This document shows positions 34,992 to 46,324 of a stretch of DNA of 64,000 nt, one piece after another. Below the pieces are notes generated by a model. That model was not told where the DNA came from. It saw only the letters and a program-made list of their open reading frames with translations, and searched no databases. Position 1 is the stretch's first letter. Each line of letters starts with the position of its first letter. The position numbers and the translations under genes were made by a program. The DNA lies in NCBI GenBank assembly GCA_029204225.1, contig CM055107.1, forward strand, positions 48,122,585-48,186,584, written 5' to 3'. This stretch comes from Diphasiastrum complanatum. Lineage: Eukaryota; Streptophyta; Lycopodiopsida; Lycopodiales; Lycopodiaceae.

Positions 34992-37900
34992 AAAAATTAT
35001 CTATGAAGATTTGAGCATTGATCTTGATATGTCCAAGATTAGATCTATGCTTGACGAAAGCACTTTTGCTCAAAGGGTTGGTGAGTAGATCGGCAATACA
35101 AGAGGACGAGTTGACATGCTCCAAATAGATTTCACCTCCAATAAGCTTTTCTCTCACAAAATGGTGTGCCACGTTCTATGTGCTTGCTTCTTGCATGAAA
35201 TATGGGATTATTGGCAAGAGCTTGGGCCGAGATGTTATCACACTTGATCATTGTAGATCATCCTCCTTGATGCACTTTAGCTCCATTAATAACCTCTTGA
35301 TCCAAAGCACTTATTTGGTAGTTGTAGTGAGTGCTTTGTACTCGGCCTCACATGAAGAGAGATATATAGTATCTTGCTTTTTGGAAAGCCAAGATATAAG
35401 ATTGCCTCCAAGAAAGATAGTGTATGCACTAATAGACTTTCGATCCATCTTGTCACTTGCAAAGTCCGAATCCGAGTAGCCAATAATGGATAGATGTTCA
35501 CTTTTATAGAGTAGAGCATAATCACAAGATGAAGATACATATCTTAAAATCCTCTTGGCCATCTTCCAATGATGGATCTTAGGATCTTGCATAAATTGAC
35601 TCAATTTGTGCACACACAAACTTAGATCGGGCCTAGTAATTGTAAGCCAAATCAAGGAGCCTAAAAGTGTGATGTCCTCAAAGGATCTTTCATCACCGTT
35701 ATTAGGATCTTTTACAATTTGCTCCATTGGAGTATCTGTGCTCTTAGAATTTTCCATATGGAATTTTTTCAACATAGAGTGAGCATATCTAGATTGGCAT
35801 ATAAAGACATGATTTTCATAAAAATCAATTTCTAGGCCTAGGATGTAATGCATCTCTCCTAGATCTTGCATTTTAAACTCACATCCAAGTGCTAGCTTGG
35901 TTTCATCAACTAGCTTGATACAACTTCCACAAAGAATAATGTCATCAACATAAATTAGAAGAATGACAATATTACTATCAACAAACTTTAGATACATGGA
36001 TCATAGTCACAAAGAGTAAATCCTAGTGAGGTAAGGAAAGAATTAAGTCTTGAATACCATAATCTTGGTGCTTGCTTGAGTCCATAAAGACTTTTGAAGA
36101 GCAAGCACACTTTGAACTCATCCTTGATGAATCCTTGAGGTTGTTCCATATAGATCTACTCCTCAAGATAACCATTTAAAAAAGCATTGGATACATTTAA
36201 TTGGAACACCTTCCACTTAAAGAAACATGCAAGAGAACTAAGAATTCTTATTGTCACCATCTTTGCAATGGGTGCAAAGGTCTCCTCATTATCAAGGCCA
36301 TGGATTTGGGCAAATTCTTTGGCACATAATCTTGCTTTATACTTGTTGATGGTGCCATCTTGATTGTACTTGATCCGAAATAACCATTTGCAACCAATCA
36401 CATGCTTGTTGGATGGAGGATCCACAAGCTCCCAAGTATTGTTGGTGATCAATTCATCATACTCTTGCTTCATGGCTTCATACCACTCCTTGGTATTGAG
36501 TGCCTCTTGTACATTCTTTGGCTCTTCATGAGAGACATAAAAAACATAATTAGTGGAATCAAGATCCACATGTTTGCCTTTGTCAACATATGAGAGCCTC
36601 TTAGGCTCGGATCCATCTCTCATGGATCTTCTTGGTGAGAAAATCCGAGCAGAGTCTTTTTCAATTCTCGACCTCATCACATCATAATTGTCTTCAAAAT
36701 CAATAATAGGTGATGCATCCACAAACTTCTTGATCTCAACCTCTTCAAAAGATGAATTTTGATCTTCATGAAAGACAACATCTCTACTTTTAATAACTTG
36801 AGAAGTAGAGAGTACAAAGACTCTATAGGCCTTTTTGGTGGATGAGTATCCAACCATGATCCCTTTGCAATTTGGCAAGCCAATAGCTTTGGCCTCTTTG
36901 ATCATAAAGAGCATGGATTTGTAGTTGGGATGTCCCAACCTCCTATGCCATAATTCCTCCATAGAGAGCTTGTTCACAAGAGCAACATTACAAGAATTCA
37001 CATATTCATTTGGATCTAGTTTATAGATGCCTCCAAATCTAGATCCTAATGCAAGTATCTCATCATTCTTCTTGATAGTACAAGTATCAACTTTGAATTT
37101 TACATCAAGACCATTATCAAGAAATTGGCCAACACTAATGAGATTCTTAGTAAGCTTAGGCACATAAAGCACTTTAGAAAGAGAAAAAACTTTAGAGGAT
37201 GCAGACTTTAAGGGAATGTTCCCTATGCCTTCGGTAGGACATTCAAAATCATTTGCAGTGTATATTGATTTCTTGACTCCATCATAAGGTGCAATAGAAG
37301 AGAAAGAATCCTTGGAGCTACACATATGTGAAGAAGCTCCACTATCAATATACCACAACCCGTCCTTCTTGAAAGAATTGGATGAGAAGCTAGAGACCAT
37401 AAGAGATCCCTCTCCATCACTTGCAATAGTGTCTTCCTTATCATTGGTGATGTTGGCTTGCTTGAGTTGATTCTTCTTCTTGAAGAAATTGGTGGCATAA
37501 TGGCCTTTATTGCCACAATAAAAGCACTTGATCTTCTTCTTCTTGAGCTTGGATGATGAAGCATTAGAGGAATCATCTTCCTCCTCATCTTTGTCTTTGG
37601 ATTTGGCTTTGTTCTTGCTTGAGGATTGTTGAAATTGGTTCTTGCTCCTCCCTTTGTGCTTGTCCTTGGCAAAGAGGGCTTTGCCATCATTATGAGTGAG
37701 AGAAAGCCTGTCCATCCTCAAGAGCTTCTACTCTTGTCTTGATTCTTCATAAATTAGCACACTTTGGAGAGCCTCCAAACTTGGTAGCTCCTCCTTAATG
37801 ACATAGGATTGGACAAGGTTATCAAATTCACTTCTCAAGCCATTGAGAATGACTTAGACTAGCTCATTTTGATTAATGGAATCACCGATGCAAGCAAGCT

Positions 37901-38303
37901 CTCTATGAATATCTTTTACTCTCAAAACATAACTAGATGCACTCTCATCACTCTTTTGGCTACTTTGAAAGATTTGATTTCTAAGAGTGATGAGCCTAGA
38001 GGTGTTCCTAGCCTCATAGATAGTCTTGAGGCAATCCCAAGCTTCTTTGGTTGTTGTACAAGTACCTATCTCCCTCAATATCTCATTAGAGACATTCATC
38101 TTAATGTAGTGGAGAGCCATCCTAGATCTCTTTTTGTATTTTTGAACCTCTTGAAGAACTTGTGGTTCTTCTTCAAGCCCAACAACTATGTCCATCACAT
38201 CTTGAAGGATCAAGATGGACTCCATCCTCATCTTCCAGATTGAATAGTTTGAAGTGGACAATCTTTCACTTGGTTCCAACAAAGATAAACTCATTGAAGC
38301 CAT
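34992..38303 (-). pseudogene. Copia B gag-pol, copy 2, decayed
   Basis: Gag starts at 38303 (MASMSLSLLEPSERL) and is interrupted by a stop at 37854. The 521-codon frame 36156-37721 joins the knuckle (CFYCGNKGHYATNF, last Cys lost), protease WYIDSGASSHM, and HHCC block (LWHRRLGHPNYKS) directly to the end of integrase (GIMVGYSSTKKAYR). The integrase core has been deleted in frame at about 36870. Reverse transcriptase follows with a shared TAG after YLEE and intact LLIYVDDIIL. RNase H runs to 34992 with a frame change near 35172. The TAG after RQE in gag and the one after YLEE are shared with copy 1, so the element was already defective before duplication. Confidence 0.9.
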
Positions 38304-39047
38304 TTGAAGTGAAGAAAACTCAAGTGATGAACAATAAATGTTGCTACAGACTCTCAATAAGATCCAATAATGAAGTACTATCTCCTCCTATGAAATATCT
38401 TGCAACTATTTGTGAATTGATTCTCACTAGCTACTCAAATCTCTTTAAAACAAGATCTATTTCATATCAAATGATGGATTATAGACAAAGTTAGGATCAT
38501 TTACTCTTAGCATGTGTGAAATACACTAAGTAACCAAATTTGACTCAAACTCATTGATATTGCATGAAACAAATTGGCTATGATCTCAAAACAATGTCTA
38601 GATCACTTATAGATGAGATTGGTTACCATACAACTGTCAACAGAGATCTAACAAGCAATCTCTTGACCAAACCAAATGTGTCCACCCAGGTCTAGGTGCC
38701 CTACCTAACCCTCTTCAAAATCTTATAACTTCTGATTGGCACAACCAAATGGAATGAAATTGATTGCATCAGAAACTAGACAAAAATAGCTTTAAAACAA
38801 GCTATTAAGCAAGATAAATGGATCAAGCACAAGAGAGAACTTCCAAACTGAAATTGGATGTTTCTCACACGTGTCTGAGCACTTGATTCCGTATAGTACC
38901 AGGTCAGACCCAATCAATGTCCTTTTGATCTCTTTTGATCCAAGATTGAGCAAGATAGCTAGGAAAATGGGCCTTGACAATTTCCAGCTCAAGATTGATG
39001 AAAATTTTTCACTTAGATGGATCAAAATGCATGGTAACCTTAGGTAG
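38304..39047 (-). other. 5' leader of copia B copy 2
   Basis: About 740 bp between gag and the PBS without long ORFs, as is usual for these elements. Includes CACACGTGTC near 38866. Confidence 0.6.
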
Positions 39048-39060
39048 GCTCTGATACCAT
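39048..39060 (-). promoter_or_regulatory. Primer binding site of copia B copy 2
   Basis: TGGTATCAGAGCC on the minus strand. The base next to it starts the inverted duplication arm (plus-strand TGTTGGTTTTG), not the expected family B LTR end TGTGAATGAG, so the 5' LTR has been lost or swapped exactly at the PBS border. Confidence 0.8.
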
Positions 39061-39151
39061 GTTGGTTTTGTTGGCTGTCTTTTGCTTTTTATCGAGCTAG
39101 TTTTGGCTTGAATATGTGGAAAGCAAGAAAAGAAGCACAAACAAAGACTAA

Positions 39152-39542
39152 TCACTAGTTGTGAGTGTTGGTGGATTTTTATAGGATTTGCATGAGGTTT
39201 TTATTGGATTTATAGGTTTATGCTGTATTTTTTGGCAAACTGATTGTGATTTGCAGGATTTGTGTGAGCCAGTAAGGCCATTCTTTGAATGGTATGGATT
39301 ACAGGAAGGCCTATCCTGTGGTTAAGGAAAGACAATCTGCACATCTGAGAGTTTGGGAAAATTTGGGCAGCATCTACCCTATTTTCCAGCCATAAGAAAT
39401 CTGGTGTTTGTAAATCTGTAAAAGATTCTTGCTTATGCATTTGTGGAAACAATGTAAGGCTAAGCAAACTGTAAAAGCACCCTAGAATATCTGTATCCTG
39501 CCAAAAAAATAGCAGAAGAAGAGCATTTGCTTCAAGAAGAAA
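39152..39542. mobile_element. 391-bp insertion private to the right arm
   Basis: Absent from the left arm, where CTAA is continuous (reverse complement near 12590). In the right arm CTAA stands on both sides (39148-39151 and 39543-39546). Ends are TCACTAGTTG and AGAAGAAA with no clear inverted repeats, so the class is undecided. The alternative is a deletion in the left arm. Confidence 0.5.
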
Positions 39543-39669
39543 CTAAACAAAGGTAAGCTTCAGTTTTTCTTGGTTCTGGAAGAAGATCAGATTGAGACAA
39601 ATTCTGAGACCATCTGTTGAGGTATTGGCCTATCCATGTCATGGAAAGAAAAAAATCATCAATATGGTT

Positions 39670-39807
39670 TCAGTCTCCTGAGAAAAGGAATTGACGCCTC
39701 CATAAACGCGGCCAGTGGGCACGCCCTCCATCCACCTGAAGCCTGCATACAACACAAGATTGAAAAGTGTTGAAAGCGAGCCTGGCAAGCTCTTTTTCAG
39801 CCGCCAT
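39670..39807 (-). other. Possible captured gene 5' exon (right copy)
   Basis: Frame MAAEKELARLAFNTF on the minus strand behind a GA-rich leader (about 39808-39850). It stays open for 45 codons and contains a TTGTATGCAG acceptor-like site. Partner of 12326-12508. Confidence 0.35.
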
Positions 39808-40757
39808 CTCCCTCTCTCTCGGGTCCCTCTCTCTCTCGGCCCTTCTCGCGACAAGCAGGTGCCCAAGATCTCTCTTTTGGAGGGAAAGGTGAAAGCGCGG
39901 GGGCGTGGGGGGGTGGTGGGTAAAGTCTTAGTTAACTTTTAGTTAACTATCTGTGTTTGCATGTTTGGTATTTAGAGGGAGGGGCTGGTGTCAATATGTA
40001 TGGTCTTTTCAAAGGCTTCTAATAGTCATTATAGACTATAAATTTGTAAATGCAGTTAAGGTACTTGTGAAATCGTAATGGCTTAAAATCAGTGTGAATT
40101 AGATTTCGATGCATATAGTGGTTTTTTAGCAAATTTGTTGCACTATCCATTTTGCAAATGCTCATTGGTATAAATGCTACAAGCACTCTTTGGTCTAATA
40201 AAACTACGTTTTTTTTGGACAATGCTCTGTTTAAAAATTTGTACCCGTAATGAGTTCAACCGAACGTAAATTTTTTTATAATTTTTCGGTTTTCAAATAA
40301 ATGGAGTGAAATTCTTGTTGGGGGTGGCAAATATAAATTCGCCCGACATCACTCAACAGTGATGGCCCCCTAAAGTGGGAAACGCATGGTTACAATTTTG
40401 GACCACGGTGTGTTTCAAATTTCAACTAGGCACCAAACAGAATAAACTAAATGCAAAATCTATTCAATCGATAATTAGCCAATAGGATTTACAGCTTGGG
40501 CTTAAAAACGAAAAAAATTTTGGTGAGTAAAGCCCGGAAGTTGTTACTAACTGGATAAATCGTTGGCCAAGCTAATTTAGCTTATGCAACATCCCAGAAT
40601 AAAAAAAAGTAAATTTCATCGAGCTTTTCTGCTTTGGGTAAGGCCCTCCTCGTGGTGGAGGATGCAACCCATAGAAGTATGATTGGGCTGAATTCCTGGT
40701 GGAATTCCGTAAGGCTTTTTCACAATTGACAAATTAGATTCGCTTTGATTAATTGCA

Positions 40758-40940
40758 ATGGGTAACCGAGAATGTGAATTCTTGGATTTTTTGGCCAAGG
40801 TGTCATTTTTTCAAAATCATGCACGGCCAGAAAGGACCCAAAAGCCTAAGATGGAAACTGAAATGGAACAAAAAAAGCTGTTTCTTGATGTGCTTGAAGC
40901 CCTGGGCGTACCAACACTATTTGTTAAGGACAAGAAATAG
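40758..40940 (+). CDS. Small ORF of unknown function, conserved in both arms (right copy)
   Basis: 60 codons, MGNRECEFLDFLAKVSFF to LFVKDKK, the partner of 11215-11397. Both copies keep the same start, stop and length. No family recognised. Confidence 0.35.
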   Translation: MGNRECEFLDFLAKVSFFQNHARPERTQKPKMETEMEQKKLFLDVLEALGVPTLFVKDKK

Positions 40941-41172
40941 CCGGTTCATTCTTTCCCATTTCTAAATCTGTCACTATTAGCCTTATGGTGACCGTAAAGA
41001 TTGTAAACAGGGGCAAAAGAATGTTTGTTTGAGTGAAGTTGAAATTTTTTATGAATTCCCAAGAACTTCATATACTTGTATTATTTTTTTAGACACTTTC
41101 ATCAGGAAGTGGAGGGCCTTTGTGGCGGAAGAACCTGTGGTATGGGACGCAGGCTATTCCAAAATGAAGATC

Positions 41173-43477
41173 TAGACCTAACTGGATTAGTTGACCATAG
41201 TAAGGCCGTAAACCTTAGTGATGCCAAAAAGTATCGGTCATAAAACGGGTGTTTTGTCGGAAATTTGAGATATTGGTCATGACCCCTTTCTGGATATCTC
41301 AAATTTACAAAACCGGAAATCCGACAAGCTATTTCTTTATAAAAGATATACTGGTGAATTTCTTAACACATTTATTAACCCAAAAATTTGTGATTCTTTG
41401 GAAGGTAATACTGATTACCCGTTGACCATGGACGATGTCACAGAAATGGTTAATGAAACCATTTTCTAAACTTATTTTCTCTACTTAAATATTCAAGAAA
41501 TCCTTTTCTGATTTACGGGTCAATTCTCAAGCTTGTTAATAACGAAGATATTTTGTTAAAGTCATTGTGTTGGGACATCATTGGAATTTACTTACAATGA
41601 TGCAACACTTCTTTTGGCTTTCAAGATTTTCTCGGATCTCTTCTTAGACTCTTCTCCTAGGCAAATCTTGATTGATCTGCACCCCTTAGAAACTCGTGTG
41701 GTTTCCTGTTAAAAAGAGGGAGAAGTAGGAAGAGAAGAGAATCATCAAGGAGAAGCATCTGTTAGAGAATCCAAGAGGAATATGTTATAGATGACGAACC
41801 TATTTTAGAAATCAGAAACGATAGGATATTCAGATATTATAGAAATCCTTTAAGGATTATAGTAGACTTCTGGTTTAAAGATTTAAGAAGGGGAAATTTT
41901 TTGAAAGTACTCTTGCAATAGAAAAGTGGCTGGTAACAAGTCCGATTGATTTGTGTCAGAACTTGGTAATTCTATTGCAAGATGGGGGTTGTTGAACCCT
42001 ATTCCTTGCTGAAAATAGTCAGCTTGATCTTAGTATGGACTGAGATCCGTGGGTTGATGCAAGGAAGGAAATTCATGCTTACAATATATTCTTTTGAGTG
42101 AATCTCCAGTTGAGATTTTGGATGTGAAATAGCACTCTTTGAGAAATATTCTCTCTTAGAGGATAACCAAGTTATAGGATTCTTGGTTTTGAAAGTGTTG
42201 TGTACATATCTGGAGTTATCTGTAGAGATATGCTATGTGGTGAATCTTTGTAGAATCATTAAAACCTTTGGTACAAACTTATAATCCTGTGGATCTACAG
42301 AGTATTCCGTGAACTAAGTTTATTTGCATGCATAAACTAGTTGTTGGTACATAGGCATATTGATGAGAATTGTGTTTAAGACAATTTCTCGCTGGGTTAT
42401 AGTAATTTCTCATTGAGAATTGCTTATTGATCTAGAATTGATTTAGAATCAGGTTAAATGTGGTGTTTTGGTACCACACCGAGACATTTAAATATTTTCT
42501 AAATCCGATACAACTAATCGAGTCAGAAGTGTTACTTCTGAGCTAGTTGTGGAAAATCAACAATAGAAATCTTATTTATGATATTATTATTGAAATGTAT
42601 TGCTTATAAGTCACAACATTTATGAATCATTTTGGATTCATTTACAGATGGGTGTGCATACAATACCTGAAAACTTTTGGACTTATCTCTTCTTGTCCGG
42701 AAAGGATGTAATGCTATCCCGAAAGACTCAGGAGAGTTGGATAGTTATTTGCCAAAAGTTAGAACTTCTCGTAATGAGGTTTTGGTAAATCTTAAGTCAT
42801 TCTAGATTAAAACTTAAGAGGAAAACCTAGACGTATTCTAGATTAAGACCCTAACTTCGGAATGACACTTTGTGCCATGTCTAAAATAAGGGCATTTTTT
42901 AGATTACAATCCTTATATTGGCACTGTGTGTGAGTTGTGAAAGTCTGGAACTTTTCACATGGAAAGGACTTTCAGGAACAACTCATGTGTCTTTTAAGAA
43001 TTGTAATGTACTCTCATGATGTACTCTTATGATATGGTATGGTTTTGGGAATCTGGAGAGTTGGGATTGTTGAATCTTAACTCAGATTCTAGGATATACC
43101 TAATCCATAAGAAAGGATTGTGATTGGTAGATTACCCCGAATAAATAAACAAGATAGTGGAATTTTTGGTAATGACTAGCCATCTTACCACATCGACTAT
43201 TTTTATTTGGGTAAAGACCACGTAATTATTTGAGTATCTGTTTTGGCTTTACGGATTACCAAAGTGGCATTATGAACATTTGTGATTCGAAGTTTGCTGG
43301 TCATTTTTGGTCGGCCATATTTGCTAGACTAGAGATGACTCTGAACTTAAAGTTCTTCTAATCATTGGTAGTTACCTTCTTTTATTGAGTGTAGGATAAG
43401 AATTCGATGAATTATGATTGACAAATCATAGTTCAGATTCTAGTTATACTTGATCGGTTAAAAGAAGGATTACCTAC
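41173..43477. mobile_element. 2.3-kb insertion private to the right arm
   Basis: The left arm runs straight through this point (about 7165). In the right arm AAGATC stands on both sides (41167-41172 and 43478-43483), which looks like a target duplication of 5-6 bp. No long ORF and no retroelement protein was recognised inside, so a solo LTR of a long-LTR family or a non-autonomous element are both possible. Ends TAGACC and CCTACA do not form an obvious LTR pair. Confidence 0.5.
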
Positions 43478-43649
43478 AAGATCAGAAGATCAGTTAGATA
43501 TCTATTCATATTTTCTCCTCAAAGAGGTAAGCACCTTGATGGAGATTGGGTTATAGTAAGTATTTGGCTACCGGTTATAGTCCGTGCATGCTTACATATA
43601 GTTTTAAACCTATATCACCCATTGCGGTAAAGACTCAGGCATTCTAGTT

Positions 43650-43990
43650 TTAGAAAGTAGCGGCTTTCCTACATGATATGCAGGAAATGCTACGAATTGC
43701 ATGTGAGAATGTCTAGTGTACCCAGGATGGGTACCGTCATTATGCAAGTCTAAAAAGATCACCAAGAGACTTCCAAGTGGGGGACTGGGTATTTTTTGAG
43801 ATTCTTGATGGATTCAAGTGTAATGTGTACTAGCTAGCATTACTAATTGTCCCCTAGATATAGAGGACCGTTTAAGATCTTGAAAAAGATCGGATTCTTA
43901 GCTTACCAATCAGAACTCCTGGATGGATCTCAAGTGTATCAGAGTCTACATGAAGGAGAGCATCTTAGATCTGGAGATCGATTGGACCTG
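43650..43990 (+). pseudogene. Ty3/gypsy integrase C-terminal fragment (right arm)
   Basis: Broken plus-strand frames give SPRDFQVGDWVFFEIL, then GPFKILKKIGFLAY, then a DGSQVYQSLHEGEHL stretch, the order found at the C-terminus of plant Ty3/gypsy integrases. Partner of 6640-7040. Confidence 0.62.
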
Positions 43991-44019
43991 TTGGATGAAT
44001 CATCGAGTGTGTCTAGGTT

Positions 44020-44745
44020 ATGACATTGCAATCATCAAACGATATTACGAGGATCCCTTACGATGGTCCAGCGTGGAAGCATGTGGATGGTACTTGGCAT
44101 GAGTTTAGGGATGAGCCTCGCCATTTGCTTTTGGGGTTGGCGATGGATGGTGTGAATCCATCGGATTGCGGTCCACATCATGGTCCACTTGACCGATTTT
44201 CCTTGTTAATTACAACATTCTCCCATGGCTAACTATCAAGAAGGGGCACCTAATGCTTGCCCTTCTTATCATGGGAAAATGCAAGGCCAAAAGTATGGTT
44301 GTGTATGTGGCTCCCATGGCAGATGACCTGAAGATTCTATGGCAAGGAGTTCAAGTGACGGATATATCAAGACCACACACACAAAGAGATTTTTTGGTAA
44401 AGGGGATCCTGATGTGGATGATGCATGACTTTCTTGGATATGGGGAATGTTTCGGTAATATATTGTTGCTATTGGTTTGATTGATGGTATCAAATCTAAT
44501 GTGTATTCACAAATTTTCTTTCGATTCGAACATTACAATCACAATGAACTCGGTTGTTTTGTTTCAATGTAGGGCTCCAAACTAGTGGCTACAATGCATG
44601 CCCCGTTTGTGGCGAGTATTCGCAAGCACGTCACTCACAATCTCCATGAAAGATGGTCTATGAGGGCCACACTCGATGTCTTCCACCCGATCGTTGTTGG
44701 TCAATGTCCCCAATCTCAATTAAATGTGTGTGTTTGTTTGTTAAT
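44020..44745 (+). pseudogene. CACTA tnp2 transposase fragment, uninterrupted in the right arm
   Basis: Exon pieces GPAWKHVDGTWHEF and LGLAMDGVNP (44065-44165) continue, after a one-base frame change near 44222, into PWLTIKKGHLMLALLIMGK, YVAPMADDLKILWQGV and MMHDFLGYGEC, ending at a donor CG|GTAATA (44454). A 118-bp intron ends at TGTAG (44572). The next exon reads TSGYNACPVCGEYSQARHS, stop, KMVYEGHTRCLPPD. This order is that of plant CACTA tnp2 proteins. One frameshift and one stop make it inactive. The left-arm counterpart is split by a 5.6-kb element. Confidence 0.8.
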
Positions 44746-45124
44746 ATTGGCGGCAAGTGATTTGGAGATCCAATCAAGATCTAGGATGACTCCCTCCTGG
44801 CATGAAGAGGTTATCAATATTTTATGAACTTCCATATTGGGGGGAATTGTTGATGAACCATCTTTTAAACCCGAGGCAAATATTCAAGAATGTGATGTTA
44901 AGCTATTTGTACATGTAATTTTCTACATGTTTGTTATATCTCTAACACATTTTGTTCTTTCTCGTTCAGTACAAAAAGACAATGCATTGTGGATGCATGG
45001 ATGACACTTTCGTATGGAATGTATTGAGAAAAATATAAACACCTATTATTGTCACAACAACAAGTAACTGCCTTTTGCCATGGAAATTTTCCACGCCATG
45101 CAATGCGTTAGTCAATTTCGGTGA

Positions 45125-45410
45125 AATATTGAGGTTGTGGCAGAGCCACACGTGGCTCTGCCACAAAAAAACCTCCAGCAACACCGCAGAGCCAGAAATT
45201 TGGGGCCGTGGTCCCACATTTTTTCAAAAATAAGTCGGCATGGCTAAACCACGCGTGGCTTTGCCACGCTCTCATTTCTGGCCGACTCCCTACCGGCCGT
45301 TCACTCCCCATATGTCGGTAATTTCAACAAAAAAAAAATAGGCATGGCAGTGCCACGCGTGGCACTACCATGCCATAATTTTGATTTGCCATGCGTGGCA
45401 AATTATTTAA
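45125..45410. repeat. Subterminal repeat array, 5' side of the right CACTA-type element
   Basis: Copies of GCCACGCGTGGC and variants in both orientations (CCACACGTGGCT, CCACGCGTGGCT, GTGCCACGCGTGGC, GCCATGCGTGGCA). It contains about 30 bp more of the array than the left copy (around 45355-45395). Confidence 0.7.
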
Positions 45411-46324
45411 GTATTTCCATTTTTTTTAAAAGTGAATGAATTTGAAGTACCTAACTATGTTAAATTGAAAATTCGCGTGAAGTAGTTATTGAACAATCTA
45501 AAATGATAATGGAAAATTAAGTCATTTGTCACATCAAATTTGAGATTTATTGTGTGATAGGGGGATTGAATTCAAACAATCCAAATGTACTAAACACGAT
45601 ATTGGTCAATTTTGGTGAGTTATTTTTAAAGCTCATAAGCTTGGCATTAGTTGAATTATGAGCAGCCATAGGGAGCATGAAATTGAAGTTATTTGAACGT
45701 ACTAAACACAAGATTACTCTAAGTTGATCAATCTAATAACAATGCAAATCTCGATCTAATCATATATATATAGCCTTTGGTTGAATCAATGTGCTGATTG
45801 CAATATATAGAGGGCCAATAAAGACAAAGTGTCAGTGCCAATGTTATAAGGATGATGTAAAAAACCTTAATAGCATAAATAAAGTCCATGATCAAAAAAT
45901 TCATTGATATTCTCATAGTTTAAATTTTTGATATCAATTCAAACGTTAGTCTTCGAAATTGTTTTATCATTAAAAAAATAAAAAACATGAGAACCTTAGT
46001 CAAATTGGTAAGCTCGATTAAAGCCATGAGTTTTTATATCTGTACCTGGAGTGTACTGAGCCAGCAATACCAACTTCTTGAACCAAGTGCACCAATAGAT
46101 GCACTTGTATGTCTAAAATAGAAGTCAGAAAATCCCTCTCAAACATACATACAGCCTCCACCATGTTCTTCATGTTTTTTTTTGCATGTCCGGCTCGCGA
46201 ATTTCCTTGTTGCATATCCATCTACATCATGTATATAATATATGTTTTATTTTGTCATTTGTTGTTATTGCAAATGAATCCATCTAAAAAAAAACAAATA
46301 ACATAAAGATCTATAAATACCTCA

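Larger units (their letters stand above)
32967..38285. repeat. Direct segmental duplication, copy 2
   Basis: Partner of 12755-18436. Here the copia B homology continues naturally into the gag start, leader and PBS (38286-39060), so copy 2 preserves the original context and copy 1 is truncated at its right edge. Copies differ by complementary internal deletions in the integrase region and by point changes. Confidence 0.87.

Noticed and set aside
36156-37721. 521-codon frame of copia B copy 2 as a functional polyprotein
   Set aside because: It is open only because the integrase core was deleted in frame. The last Cys of the knuckle is lost, and flanking gag and reverse transcriptase carry stops.
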